Source of the DNA: Castellaniella denitrificans
GTDB taxonomy: Bacteria; Pseudomonadota; Gammaproteobacteria; Burkholderiales; Burkholderiaceae_B
Assembly: GCF_042653765.1 (NCBI RefSeq)
Contig: NZ_JBHSEZ010000006.1
Location: 62,001-126,000 of the forward strand
Direction of reading: 5' to 3'
DNA length: 64,000 nucleotides
Shown: positions 49,789 through 58,167 of the stretch, one piece after another
How the letters are laid out: each line of letters begins with the position of its first letter
Numbering within the stretch: position 1 is the first letter of the stretch
Notes under the pieces: model-generated
Told to the model about the DNA's origin: nothing
What the model saw: the letters and a program-made list of their open reading frames with translations, nothing else
Database searches by the model: none
Position numbers and translations under genes: made by a program

Positions 49789-50649
49789 TCAGCCAGTTTC
49801 TTTGCCCGGCAATTTTCCGGAGCGCTGCTCGAGCTTTCTTTCGTCGGATTTCACTCGCCGCTCCAGCTTCTTGATGTCTTCTTCCGCAGGCAGATGCTCT
49901 GGCTGGATGCCTCGTTGCCCGAGCATGCCGCGTACGCTGAGATTGTTTTGCACATGCTCGTCGGTGATTCTGACCTCTCCGCGCAGATCCGCCTGCTGCA
50001 CATTGTGGTTAGTCATCTCGGTAGCCAGATTCTTGGCCGCGATGGTGAGAGTTGGCAGGAAATCGGCCAGTGGGCGGGCCGGAGCAACACCCAGGCGATC
50101 TTTCATTTTCTGGGTACTATTGCCGCCGAACAGCGCGGTATCACCCCTGGAGCGGATACGGCCAAAGCCAGCATCATCCACACCACGCTCGTAGATGTTC
50201 TGGGACAGGGATTTTTCTGATTCACGCAGGCGGTCGCGGGCATCCAGGCGAGCATGCAAGCGCATGCGTTCCTCGATCAGTTCCTGCTTGCGAGTCTGCG
50301 TGGCGAAGTAGCTCTGAGCAAACGCGATCGCCTCCTTACGAGGGTCACCGTTCATCGCGATCAGGTAGCAGGCATAGCGGGTGAGCATGAAGTCATCTAC
50401 CTCACGCTGCCCTCCTTTCCCGATCGCGATCATTTTCGTGACGTCACGAAAATGATCGCCCACACTGTAACCTGTTGATTCACAAGCCTCTATAGCGCGT
50501 CTGATGGCGGTCAGGAAGTTCTCCCAACGCGCGTACCCTAAGGGTTCCTGCAGATCGCGGGCATACCAGAACTCGATGTTCTCGCTGGGAATCACCTGTG
50601 CCATTGCGTCAAGGTGATTCTGCATCCGCTGGATCAGATCGTTGGCCAT
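49789..50649 (-). CDS. dinD: DinD-like DNA-damage-inducible protein
   Basis: 286 residues, near the usual 270-280. The Bro-N-like domain includes NIEFWYARDLQEPLGYARWENFLTAIRRAIEACESTG, HFRDVTKMI and RYACYLIAMNGDPRKEAIAFAQSYFATQTRKQEL; the C-terminal helical part ends KKLERRVKSDERKLEQRSGKLPG. E. coli DinD inhibits RecA filament activity. It lies inside the O-antigen locus, separates wzy from the pglF-like gene, and has a perfect 34-bp palindrome in its coding sequence. No good LexA site is seen in front. Its base composition is lower in GC than that of neighbours, so it may be acquired. Confidence 0.85.
   Translation of the reverse strand: MANDLIQRMQNHLDAMAQVIPSENIEFWYARDLQEPLGYARWENFLTAIRRAIEACESTGYSVGDHFRDVTKMIAIGKGGQREVDDFMLTRYACYLIAMNGDPRKEAIAFAQSYFATQTRKQELIEERMRLHARLDARDRLRESEKSLSQNIYERGVDDAGFGRIRSRGDTALFGGNSTQKMKDRLGVAPARPLADFLPTLTIAAKNLATEMTNHNVQQADLRGEVRITDEHVQNNLSVRGMLGQRGIQPEHLPAEEDIKKLERRVKSDERKLEQRSGKLPGKETG
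50426..50459. repeat. Perfect 34-bp palindrome inside dinD
   Basis: GCGATCATTTTCGTGAC (50426-50442) is followed at once by its exact reverse complement (50443-50459) with no spacer. It codes for HFRDVTKMIA, a conserved stretch of DinD, so the reading frame is intact. Confidence 0.95.
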
Positions 50650-50723
50650 GGGAGAAGTCTCGGGAAAAGCACGACCTCACCAGCCTAGCATGTACAGCAT
50701 CAGATGTGGACTAGACAAATATC

Positions 50724-52544
50724 TCACCCCCTAGGCTCATACTCCGGCACCCACTGCTTCAACCCCGCCCGGACATCCGCATCCTCTTGCGGCCCTCGGG
50801 CCAGCCAACCCTGCACGCCCTCGTAAAACGCCTCCGGCACCGCTCGCGAACGCGCGATCCGTAATTTCTCATGCGGAGTCGGCAAGGTTTCCTCCGCATC
50901 GGCCAGCAATTCCTCGTACAGCTTTTCCCCGGGACGCAGACCGGTGAATTCGATATGGATCTCGTCCTCGGTGAAACCCGACAGTCGGATCATGTTGCGC
51001 GCCAGATCGACGATCTTGACCGGCGCCCCCATGTCCAGGACGAAGATCTCGCCACCCTGTCCCATCGCGGCGGCCTGCAGCACGAGCTGCGCCGCCTCGG
51101 GGATGGACATGAAATAGCGGTTGATCTCGGGGTGCGTCACAGTCACCGGCCCGCCATGCGCGATCTGGGCCTGGAATTTCGGAATCACGCTGCCCGTGCT
51201 GCCCAGGACATTGCCGAAACGCACGACATGAAAACGCGTCGTGCCGGGGCCGTTCTGCAACACCTCGCAGACCATCTCGGCCACCCGCTTGGTCGCCCCC
51301 ATCACATTGGTGGGGTTGACGGCCTTGTCGGTGGAAATCAGTACAAAGCGTTCCGCGCCCGCATCCCGCGCCGCGCGCGCCACCACCAGGGTGCCCAACA
51401 CGTTGTTGCGCACCGCCTGCCAGGCATTGCCGACCTCCATCAATGGCACATGCTTGTAGGCCGCCGCATGGAATACCACCTGGGGACGATGTTCCACGAA
51501 GACCTGGGCCATGCGGGATTCGTCCTTCACATCGCCCGCCAGGCGCACGATGGATACCTCTGGTCTATGTTCGCCAAACCACTGCTCGATCATGTACAGG
51601 GCGAACTCGCTGGATTCCAGCAGCACGATACAGGCCGGCTCGAAGCGGGACAACTGGCGGCACAATTCACTGCCGATCGACCCACCGGCGCCCGTCACCA
51701 GAATGCGCTTGCCGGTCAGCATGGCCCGCACGTTGTCGTTGTCGATCCGTACCGATTCCCGGCCCAGCAAATCCTCGATCTTCACCGGCCGCATCATATT
51801 GATGGCGACGCGTCCGCTCATCAATTCCGCCAGACCCGGGATGGTGAACAGGGCCGCACCCGCCTGCGTCGCCAGCCGCGTCACGGCCTGCAGCGCCTCG
51901 GCCGACGCAGAAGGCATCGCCAGGATCACATGCCGCGCCCCATGCCGCTGCAGGACGGCAGGCAGATCAGCCGTCGAGCCCTCCACCCGACAGCCGCTCA
52001 ATTCCAGGCCGCGCTTGTGCCTGTCATCGTCCACCAACGCCACGACTTTCCAGTCAGGGCTGCGCGCCAGCTCACGCAGCAACATGGCGCCAGCCGTGCC
52101 GGCCCCGACAATCACCACGGGTTTGCGCTCGGCATCGGACACCGGCGCCAGCCGGGACTCCTTCCACAAACGCCAAGCGATGCGTCCTCCGCCCATGCAC
52201 ATGATCAACAGCAAGGGATAGAGCAGCACGATCGAGCGAGGAATCAACAGCCAGGCCTTGCCGAATACAGCCAGCGCCAGCACGGCGATCACCGACACCC
52301 CCACCGCCCGGATCAAACGGCGCAAATCCGGCAGACTGGCGAAACTCCACATCCCCCGATACAAGCCCGCCCAGCGGCATGCCGCCAATTGCACGACCAT
52401 CAGGATCAGGGCTCCGTAGAAAATCTCCGTATGAAAGGCCTGCGGCCATTCCAGGTTGAAGCGCAGCATGAACGCCCCGATCCAAGCAACCAGCACCGCC
52501 GCCAGATCAAAGGCAAATACCAGAAAAGACCGGATATTGATCAT
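50724..52544 (-). CDS. UDP-GlcNAc 4,6-dehydratase, membrane type (PglF/WbpM/CapD-like)
   Basis: 606 residues. Four N-terminal membrane helices (about 1-115), an extra Rossmann-like region (VVIVGAGTAGAMLLRELARS, about 143-260), then the SDR catalytic domain from GKRILVTGAGGSIGSELCRQLSRF. The catalytic pattern STDKAVNPTNVMGATKR has Met in place of the usual SDR Tyr, as in WbpM and PglF. It makes UDP-4-keto-6-deoxy-GlcNAc at the inner membrane, the substrate for the aminotransferase encoded ten bases upstream. Confidence 0.93.
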   Translation of the reverse strand: MINIRSFLVFAFDLAAVLVAWIGAFMLRFNLEWPQAFHTEIFYGALILMVVQLAACRWAGLYRGMWSFASLPDLRRLIRAVGVSVIAVLALAVFGKAWLLIPRSIVLLYPLLLIMCMGGGRIAWRLWKESRLAPVSDAERKPVVIVGAGTAGAMLLRELARSPDWKVVALVDDDRHKRGLELSGCRVEGSTADLPAVLQRHGARHVILAMPSASAEALQAVTRLATQAGAALFTIPGLAELMSGRVAINMMRPVKIEDLLGRESVRIDNDNVRAMLTGKRILVTGAGGSIGSELCRQLSRFEPACIVLLESSEFALYMIEQWFGEHRPEVSIVRLAGDVKDESRMAQVFVEHRPQVVFHAAAYKHVPLMEVGNAWQAVRNNVLGTLVVARAARDAGAERFVLISTDKAVNPTNVMGATKRVAEMVCEVLQNGPGTTRFHVVRFGNVLGSTGSVIPKFQAQIAHGGPVTVTHPEINRYFMSIPEAAQLVLQAAAMGQGGEIFVLDMGAPVKIVDLARNMIRLSGFTEDEIHIEFTGLRPGEKLYEELLADAEETLPTPHEKLRIARSRAVPEAFYEGVQGWLARGPQEDADVRAGLKQWVPEYEPRG

Positions 52545-52554
52545 GCGACGGCCC

Positions 52555-53730
52555 TCACGCCGTCGCCCGCGCCATCACGGCGCCCAACACTTCGCACGTC
52601 CGGTCGATATGCTCGTCCTGCAGCGTCGGATGCACCAGGAACATCAGGCTGGTGTCACCCAACGCGCGGGCCACCGGCAGGCGCTGCGCCGGGCGGAAAG
52701 CCGTGCCGTCGAATGCCTTTTCCAGATAGATCTCGGAACAGGATCCCGAATACACCGGCACCCCCTGATCCACGATGGCCTGCATGATGCATTCCCGCGT
52801 CCATCCAGGCGACAAGGCATCCAAGTCCAGGAATACATAGCATTTGTAGGCCGCGTGGTCGATAGACTCCGGCACATCAGGCACGCGCAGACCAGGCAAC
52901 ATCCGGGCACAGTCCCAGATCCGCCGGGCATGCCGCAGGCGCATCGCCTGCCAATCCGCCATGCGCCGTAGCTGAATACGCCCGATGGCGGCCTGAACCT
53001 CGATCATGCGCCAGTTGGTGCCGAACGATTCATGCAGCCAGCGGTAGCCGGGCGGGTGCTGCCGTTCATAAACCGCATCCCAGGACTTGCCATGGTCCTT
53101 GTACGCCCACATGCGTTTCCACAGGGCCGTGTCGTCGGTCGTGACCATGCCGCCTTCGCCGCCCGTGGTCATGATCTTGTCCTGGCAGAACGACCAGGCG
53201 CCCACATGACCGATGGAACCCACCGGGCGCCCCTTGTAGCGGGCGCCATGCGCCTGGGCACAGTCCTCGATCACGAACAGGTTCCGTTCCCGCGCCAGGT
53301 CCATGATGGGATCCATGTCGCAAGGCCAGCCCGCCAGGTGCACACAGATCACCGCCCGCGTGCGCGGCGTCAGCACGGCACGGATCGTGTCAGCCGTGAT
53401 GTTCTGCGAATCGGGATCGACGTCGGCGAACACGGGGACGGCCCCCGCATTGACGATACAGGACGCCGAGGCCAGGAATGTGCGGGGCGTCACGATGACC
53501 TCGTCCCCCGCGCCGATACCCAGCCCCCGCAGCGCCAAATCCAGCGCCACCGTGCCGTTCGCCAGGGCAATCGCATGGCGCGTCCCCGTCCAGGCGGCGA
53601 ATTCACGTTCGAACTCGCGGCATTCCTGGCCAGTCCAATAGTTCACCCGGTTGGACAGGATCACATCGCGGGCGGCGTCGGCCTCTTCAGCGGTGAATGA
53701 AGGCCAGGGAGGAAAACGGGTATTCAGCAC
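52555..53730 (-). CDS. Sugar aminotransferase, DegT/DnrJ/EryC1/StrS family (PglE-like)
   Basis: 391 residues from GTG 53730; a TTG at 53799 would add 23 less typical residues. LNTRFPPWPSFTAEEADAARDVILSNRVNYWTGQECREFEREFAAWTGTRHAIALANGTVALDLAL is typical of PglE-type enzymes. The PLP Lys lies in WSFCQDKIMTTGGEGGMVTT; the phosphate-binding and ring contacts IEDCAQAHGA are present. It puts an amino group at C4 of the PglF product. Confidence 0.9.
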   Translation of the reverse strand: MLNTRFPPWPSFTAEEADAARDVILSNRVNYWTGQECREFEREFAAWTGTRHAIALANGTVALDLALRGLGIGAGDEVIVTPRTFLASASCIVNAGAVPVFADVDPDSQNITADTIRAVLTPRTRAVICVHLAGWPCDMDPIMDLARERNLFVIEDCAQAHGARYKGRPVGSIGHVGAWSFCQDKIMTTGGEGGMVTTDDTALWKRMWAYKDHGKSWDAVYERQHPPGYRWLHESFGTNWRMIEVQAAIGRIQLRRMADWQAMRLRHARRIWDCARMLPGLRVPDVPESIDHAAYKCYVFLDLDALSPGWTRECIMQAIVDQGVPVYSGSCSEIYLEKAFDGTAFRPAQRLPVARALGDTSLMFLVHPTLQDEHIDRTCEVLGAVMARATA

Positions 53731-53795
53731 GGCAGTATCCAGCAAGTCGGGAGTAAGGCATTGTAAGACGGCTACAAATGCATGTTTTGGCGTAA

Positions 53796-54431
53796 TCAAT
53801 CCCGGACGGCAGGCATGGACTTGGCCGGCACGCCGACCACCGTCAGGCCATCCGCGACATCGGACACCACCACAGCGCCAGCCCCCACAATGACTCCGGA
53901 GCCGATACGCACACCCTGACGCACCGACGCGCCAATCCCGATCCAGGCTTGATCACCGACATGCACGTCGCCCGCGAGACGCGCGCCTGGGCTGATGTGA
54001 ACAGCCTCACCCAGTATGCAATCGTGGTCCACGCTGCAGCCAGTGTTCAAGATGCCGCCCTCGCCCACAACAGCATCCGCGTTGACGATGGCTCCCGCCA
54101 TTACCACTGTCCCCTCTCCCAATTCGGCCGACCCCGATATGCAGGCCATGGGATGCACGATAGAGACCAGTTGAGCCCCGGCCTGCCTCAGCCGCTCCAG
54201 CAGCACGAGCCGCGTCCGATTATCCCCGATGGCAACGACCACACCGTCTTTGTAAACCAGACCTGCCCACAACGCCGCATCATCGCCCGCAATCACCCAG
54301 CGGCCGACTCGTTGTTTGTCCGGCCAGGCCCGGTCATAAAACTCGACCTCTGCCCAATCCGACGCCAACGCCGTCTCGGCAACGACCTTGCCGTGACCGC
54401 TGGCACCTAGGATCGTCAATCTTCGCGGCAT
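53796..54431 (-). CDS. Sugar O/N-acetyltransferase, PglD-like
   Basis: 211 residues. The N-terminal Rossmann-like UDP-sugar domain starts RLTILGASGHGKVVAETA; the left-handed beta-helix of hexapeptide repeats follows (about 95-205) with the proposed catalytic His in NTGCSVDHDCILGEAVHISPGARLAG and the ending VVSDVADGLTVVGVPAKSM. Acetylates the C4 amine to form a UDP-diNAc-bacillosamine-type sugar. Overlaps the transferase gene by 16 bases. Confidence 0.93.
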   Translation of the reverse strand: MPRRLTILGASGHGKVVAETALASDWAEVEFYDRAWPDKQRVGRWVIAGDDAALWAGLVYKDGVVVAIGDNRTRLVLLERLRQAGAQLVSIVHPMACISGSAELGEGTVVMAGAIVNADAVVGEGGILNTGCSVDHDCILGEAVHISPGARLAGDVHVGDQAWIGIGASVRQGVRIGSGVIVGAGAVVVSDVADGLTVVGVPAKSMPAVRD

Positions 54432-55018
54432 GAATCACCTGTAAATTTTGTCATCGTGGCCTCACCCGGCGCACTGATTCCATCACGTTTGAAGACGCGC
54501 TTTACTGTCAGCCACAGGATTCTCATATCCAGCATCAAAGACCGATGATCAACGTACCAGACATCCAAGGCGAATTTTTCATTCCAAGTAATCGCATTAC
54601 GCCCGTTGACTTGCGCCCAACCCGTAACCCCAGGGCGCACCTCATGACGACGCGCCTGCTCGGGCGTATACAACTCCAGATACTCCGTCAGCAGCGGGCG
54701 CGGCCCCACCAAGCTCATGTCGCCTCTCAGAACATTCCACAATTCCGGAAGCTCATCCAGGCTGCTGGCCCGCAGCCAGCGACCAAAACGCGTCAATCGC
54801 TGCTCATCGGGCAGAAGTCGCCCATCGTGTCCGAGAGAATCTCGCATGGAGCGGAATTTCAACATCTGGAAAGGCCTGCCATGCAAGCCTGGACGCGTCT
54901 GGCGGAACAATACGGGGGTTCCCAAATCCCTGCGGACCCAAAATGCGACAATCACCAGCAAAGGGGAAAAAAGCGCAAGCCCAACCAGCGCACCGACGAC
55001 ATCCAGCAGCCGCTTCAC
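54416..55018 (-). CDS. Small phosphoglycosyltransferase (PglC-like)
   Basis: 200 residues from GTG 55018 (GTGA overlap with the GT4 gene). One membrane/re-entrant helix (LLDVVGALVGLALFSPLLVIVAFWV), then the monotopic catalytic domain: KFRSMRDSLG, LDELPELWNVLRGDMSLVGPRP, RPGVTGWAQVNGRNAITW. The Asp-Glu dyad is intact. It transfers the sugar phosphate, probably diNAc-bacillosamine, to undecaprenyl phosphate, starting the repeat unit. A second initiating-type enzyme is fused to Wzy at 41226-43829. Confidence 0.93.
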   Translation of the reverse strand: MKRLLDVVGALVGLALFSPLLVIVAFWVRRDLGTPVLFRQTRPGLHGRPFQMLKFRSMRDSLGHDGRLLPDEQRLTRFGRWLRASSLDELPELWNVLRGDMSLVGPRPLLTEYLELYTPEQARRHEVRPGVTGWAQVNGRNAITWNEKFALDVWYVDHRSLMLDMRILWLTVKRVFKRDGISAPGEATMTKFTGDSCRED

Positions 55019-56292
55019 GATTCAGCTCCCTGGCCCGCTCCGTCGGCCTCCGCCACCTGGCATACACGTGGGAACAGGATATCCAAATACCGGGTGGCAA
55101 GCACAGGATACCGCCGATACCGCAGGATCCAGTCCCGGCCTTTTTGACCCACAGCGCGCCGCTGATCGGCCGGCATGGCCGCATAGCGCAGGATCTCTAG
55201 ACGGAGCGCCTCCACATCTCCAGCGGGGACATAACAGCCGCAACCGGCCTCGTCGATCATCGATGGATAGCCCGTATAGGATGCCACGACGGGCTTGCCG
55301 GCAAGCATATAGTCAATCACCTTGTTCAAAGATTGACCGTAGCGCCAGACCCTGGAAGGATGCACCGAAAAATACAGCAGGCTGCAGCGGGACAATACGG
55401 ACTGGACCTGCTGCTTGGACACCCTGGGCGCAAAAATCAGGTTGCGCACGTGCGCATACTTTTCTTGGTAGTAGGCCCGGAGATCACCATCCCCCACGAC
55501 CACGAAGCGAACGTCCGGGTGATCCTGGAGGGATTGCGCGCACTCCATGAACACATCCAGTGCATTGGTAATCCCGATCGTTCCCGCATGCGCAACGATG
55601 AATTTGCCCCCAGGCAGATGAGTCTCAATGTACTCTCGAGGCAAAGGGGAGGGATTCGCCAGGGAAGCCTCATCCACGCCCATGGGGATGCAATGAACGA
55701 CACGGGGATAACCCAGCACATTGCGTACGTGCTCGCCAAGATTGGGCATCGTCCCCACCACCTCATCCGCGTAGCGGTATCCCAGCCTCTCTATCATCCC
55801 CAGACCCAGCACCATGGGATTCCAACGGCTGAAGCCACCCTCTTCCGTAATGGTCAACGGCCAGATATCCCTTATTTCCAAGACAAGCCTGCATCGGTAC
55901 TTCCAGCGTAGCCAGAAACCATTCAGAATCGTCAGCAGGGACAAACTGGAGACCACGATCGCGTCTGGCTTCGGCAATGACGATTTGGGCATACGCCACA
56001 GCCGGAACTCGAAATCGAGCCAACTCAGTATCCGCCGCATCGACTTGGCCGCCGAATATTTCATCGTTCGGATCCAGCACAGCGTCATGCCCTCGACTTC
56101 CTGACGAAATACGGATTGCGTCAAGCGAGGCACCTGTGCCAACTGATTGGAATCGGATGTCAAGATCACGCATCGAAGGCCCAAACGCGCCAATTCACGC
56201 ATGAGCAAGTATCCCCGCCCCCCCGAACTGGTATCAGCAGGTGGGGACACGTACTTCGAAACATACCAGACACAACGCTCCGAATGGTTCAC
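55015..56292 (-). CDS. Glycosyltransferase family 4 (WbuB-like)
   Basis: 425 residues from GTG 56292, overlapping the amidotransferase stop as GTGA. N-terminal WYVSKYVSPPADTSSGGRGYLLMRELARLGLRCVILTSD and LVLEIRDIWPLTITEEGGF; C-terminal FIVAHAGTIGITNALDVFMECA and GKPVVASYTGYPSMIDEAGCGCYVPAGDVEAL. WbuB-like enzymes often add the second sugar, commonly an N-acetyl-fucosamine-type residue. The true donor is unknown. Confidence 0.88.
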   Translation of the reverse strand: MNHSERCVWYVSKYVSPPADTSSGGRGYLLMRELARLGLRCVILTSDSNQLAQVPRLTQSVFRQEVEGMTLCWIRTMKYSAAKSMRRILSWLDFEFRLWRMPKSSLPKPDAIVVSSLSLLTILNGFWLRWKYRCRLVLEIRDIWPLTITEEGGFSRWNPMVLGLGMIERLGYRYADEVVGTMPNLGEHVRNVLGYPRVVHCIPMGVDEASLANPSPLPREYIETHLPGGKFIVAHAGTIGITNALDVFMECAQSLQDHPDVRFVVVGDGDLRAYYQEKYAHVRNLIFAPRVSKQQVQSVLSRCSLLYFSVHPSRVWRYGQSLNKVIDYMLAGKPVVASYTGYPSMIDEAGCGCYVPAGDVEALRLEILRYAAMPADQRRAVGQKGRDWILRYRRYPVLATRYLDILFPRVCQVAEADGAGQGAES

Positions 56293-58106
56293 ACGTTCAC
56301 CAGACGAGGAATTCGATTTACCACGGAGATCACTTCCTTGAAGTCCATGCCAAGCGTATCCAAATACCACTTTATATTCGGATAGCGCGGCCTGTTCTCC
56401 TCCTTAACCATTTCCAGCGCCTCCTCGCGCGTCAGATCTCCTTCACGGATCTGGTTACTGCGGAAGGTATCGTGCTCCGTGAAGCCCGCCACGGTATAGT
56501 ATACGTAGTTGTAGAAGGCTGCCGTCCCATCACCAATGCGCCACGTCGTCGACGTATCCGGCGCCTTCTCCCAATGATATTGGTCCAGAGTCGCATCCAC
56601 CTGCTTTTCATCCCAACGCCAATAATCGAACAGGTGGAAATAGTCACTCTTTTTTGTAAAGCTTCGGTAATATTCACCCGACAACGTATCCCACAGGGAT
56701 CGATTGAAGTAACCGGGGCTTTTCAGCATGGCACGGAACCGAAGCCGCTGATAGCGCAACTGCTTCATAAGTCCATGTGAATACACCCGCTCCTCTTCAA
56801 AGTAGGGCGGCACGCCCAAGAATCCCGCCTTGAAATGGGTGACCTCCAGCGGATTCACGCCCCATAGATTCAGCGAAACACCGGTCTGCTTCTTGATGGT
56901 TTCCACATGTTTGAAGAAATGCTTGTCGCCAGCGGTCAATACGCTGATCATGCCCAGATGAGGCGCCTTCAACCATGCCTTCAAATTCATGGCAATATTT
57001 CTGCGCTTCTTTTCTATATCCGCGGCCACAATGATGTTCTCGACACCCAGGCTCGCAGACATGCGGCTCACATTCCTCCGCCCGAGGTCCGTGACCATGC
57101 CCCAATCGTAGGTATAAGTGATGGGGCGCATCTTCAATTCGTTGACGATCAAATGTAGCCCGTAGCAGCTGTCTCGTCCTCCCGAAAACGGCACGATACA
57201 CTCCGCGCCCTCGGTCCGCCGGTAAGGCTCCAACAAGGCAAGTAACTCATCTTTCGGCTTGGGTTTATTCCTGGGCTTGTAGTTGTAACAGTAATTGCAA
57301 ACCCCATCCGCATCAAAACGGATAAACGGCATGCTCTCCGGCAACAAGCACTTGCTGCAACGCCTTAGCCGGTATGCAGGGTACTCCAGCATACGTTCCT
57401 CACTGGCGACCGAGCCAAGAGCGGGGATCAAGGCCGGCCGCACGCTCGCCTGATCGGAAACGGCGACCGGCGCACCTGAAACTGGAATATCGATAAACAC
57501 TGCATCGCGTACCTGCCGCACATCGGTACAGTGCATTTTCTCCAGCGGATATGATTCGGATGCAAAAACCTGCACACCATCTTTCTGGCCAAGGTACAAA
57601 CTGCCGTTATTCGAAAACAGGCACAATTTCCCCTGTTTAGGCAGCACCAAGGCGCAAGCAACTACACCTTGGCATACTGCAAGGATCTTCTCTGGCAGTT
57701 CCTCTACCGATGCACCGTCCTTCAGCGATTGCAACGTCAGTGCCGCTATGATTTCCGTATCAATCAGGAGGCGCCGGGGCTCTTTCGAAAAAGGCCACAA
57801 CTCATCGACATTAACGATGATCCCATTGTGGAATACGCAGACATCATCACGCACGACTGGCTGATTATCCGCTTGGCCGTTGGTAACCAGCCGACTATGG
57901 CCGAACATCACAGGACCGGAAGGCCTGCCCTGCCGCTTCCAAAGGCGCATGACCCCAAAGTCGGCGCGAGCCACTCGATAGTGGCTCCCATCATGACGCA
58001 TCAGGCCGCTGGAATCCATGCCACGCTGCTGGGCATGCTCAATCAGGCAATGCAAATCGCTCTCTGCCAGAGAACTCGCACCGACAACTCCAAAAATTCC
58101 ACACAT
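56289..58106 (-). CDS. Fusion: class-II glutaminase + WbpG-like N-acetyl-sugar amidotransferase
   Basis: 605 residues. Residues 1 to about 195 are an Ntn-type glutamine amidotransferase: MCGIFGVVG with nucleophile Cys2, QQRGMDSSG, HSRLVTNG, VFHNGIIVN. Residues about 250-275 hold a four-Cys metal site (CSKCLLPES and CNYC). Residues about 285-560 are a WbpG/PseA-like ATP-pyrophosphatase with the P-loop PFSGGRDSCYGL. Usual WbpG lacks its own glutaminase and takes ammonia from HisH/HisF. Here both halves are in one chain, laid out like asparagine synthetase but with the WbpG-type synthetase half. Predicted to amidate a uronic or nonulosonic sugar. Confidence 0.85.
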   Translation of the reverse strand: MCGIFGVVGASSLAESDLHCLIEHAQQRGMDSSGLMRHDGSHYRVARADFGVMRLWKRQGRPSGPVMFGHSRLVTNGQADNQPVVRDDVCVFHNGIIVNVDELWPFSKEPRRLLIDTEIIAALTLQSLKDGASVEELPEKILAVCQGVVACALVLPKQGKLCLFSNNGSLYLGQKDGVQVFASESYPLEKMHCTDVRQVRDAVFIDIPVSGAPVAVSDQASVRPALIPALGSVASEERMLEYPAYRLRRCSKCLLPESMPFIRFDADGVCNYCYNYKPRNKPKPKDELLALLEPYRRTEGAECIVPFSGGRDSCYGLHLIVNELKMRPITYTYDWGMVTDLGRRNVSRMSASLGVENIIVAADIEKKRRNIAMNLKAWLKAPHLGMISVLTAGDKHFFKHVETIKKQTGVSLNLWGVNPLEVTHFKAGFLGVPPYFEEERVYSHGLMKQLRYQRLRFRAMLKSPGYFNRSLWDTLSGEYYRSFTKKSDYFHLFDYWRWDEKQVDATLDQYHWEKAPDTSTTWRIGDGTAAFYNYVYYTVAGFTEHDTFRSNQIREGDLTREEALEMVKEENRPRYPNIKWYLDTLGMDFKEVISVVNRIPRLVNV

Positions 58107-58167
58107 TTCTCAGTTCCACTATGATGAAGAGAGGCCGAGGCAATTAGCCCGGCGCTCCATCTGCTTT

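Noticed and set aside
50650..50723. LexA-type SOS box in front of dinD
   Set aside because: A TGTACA-containing dyad is present, but no CTG-N10-CAG arrangement was found.
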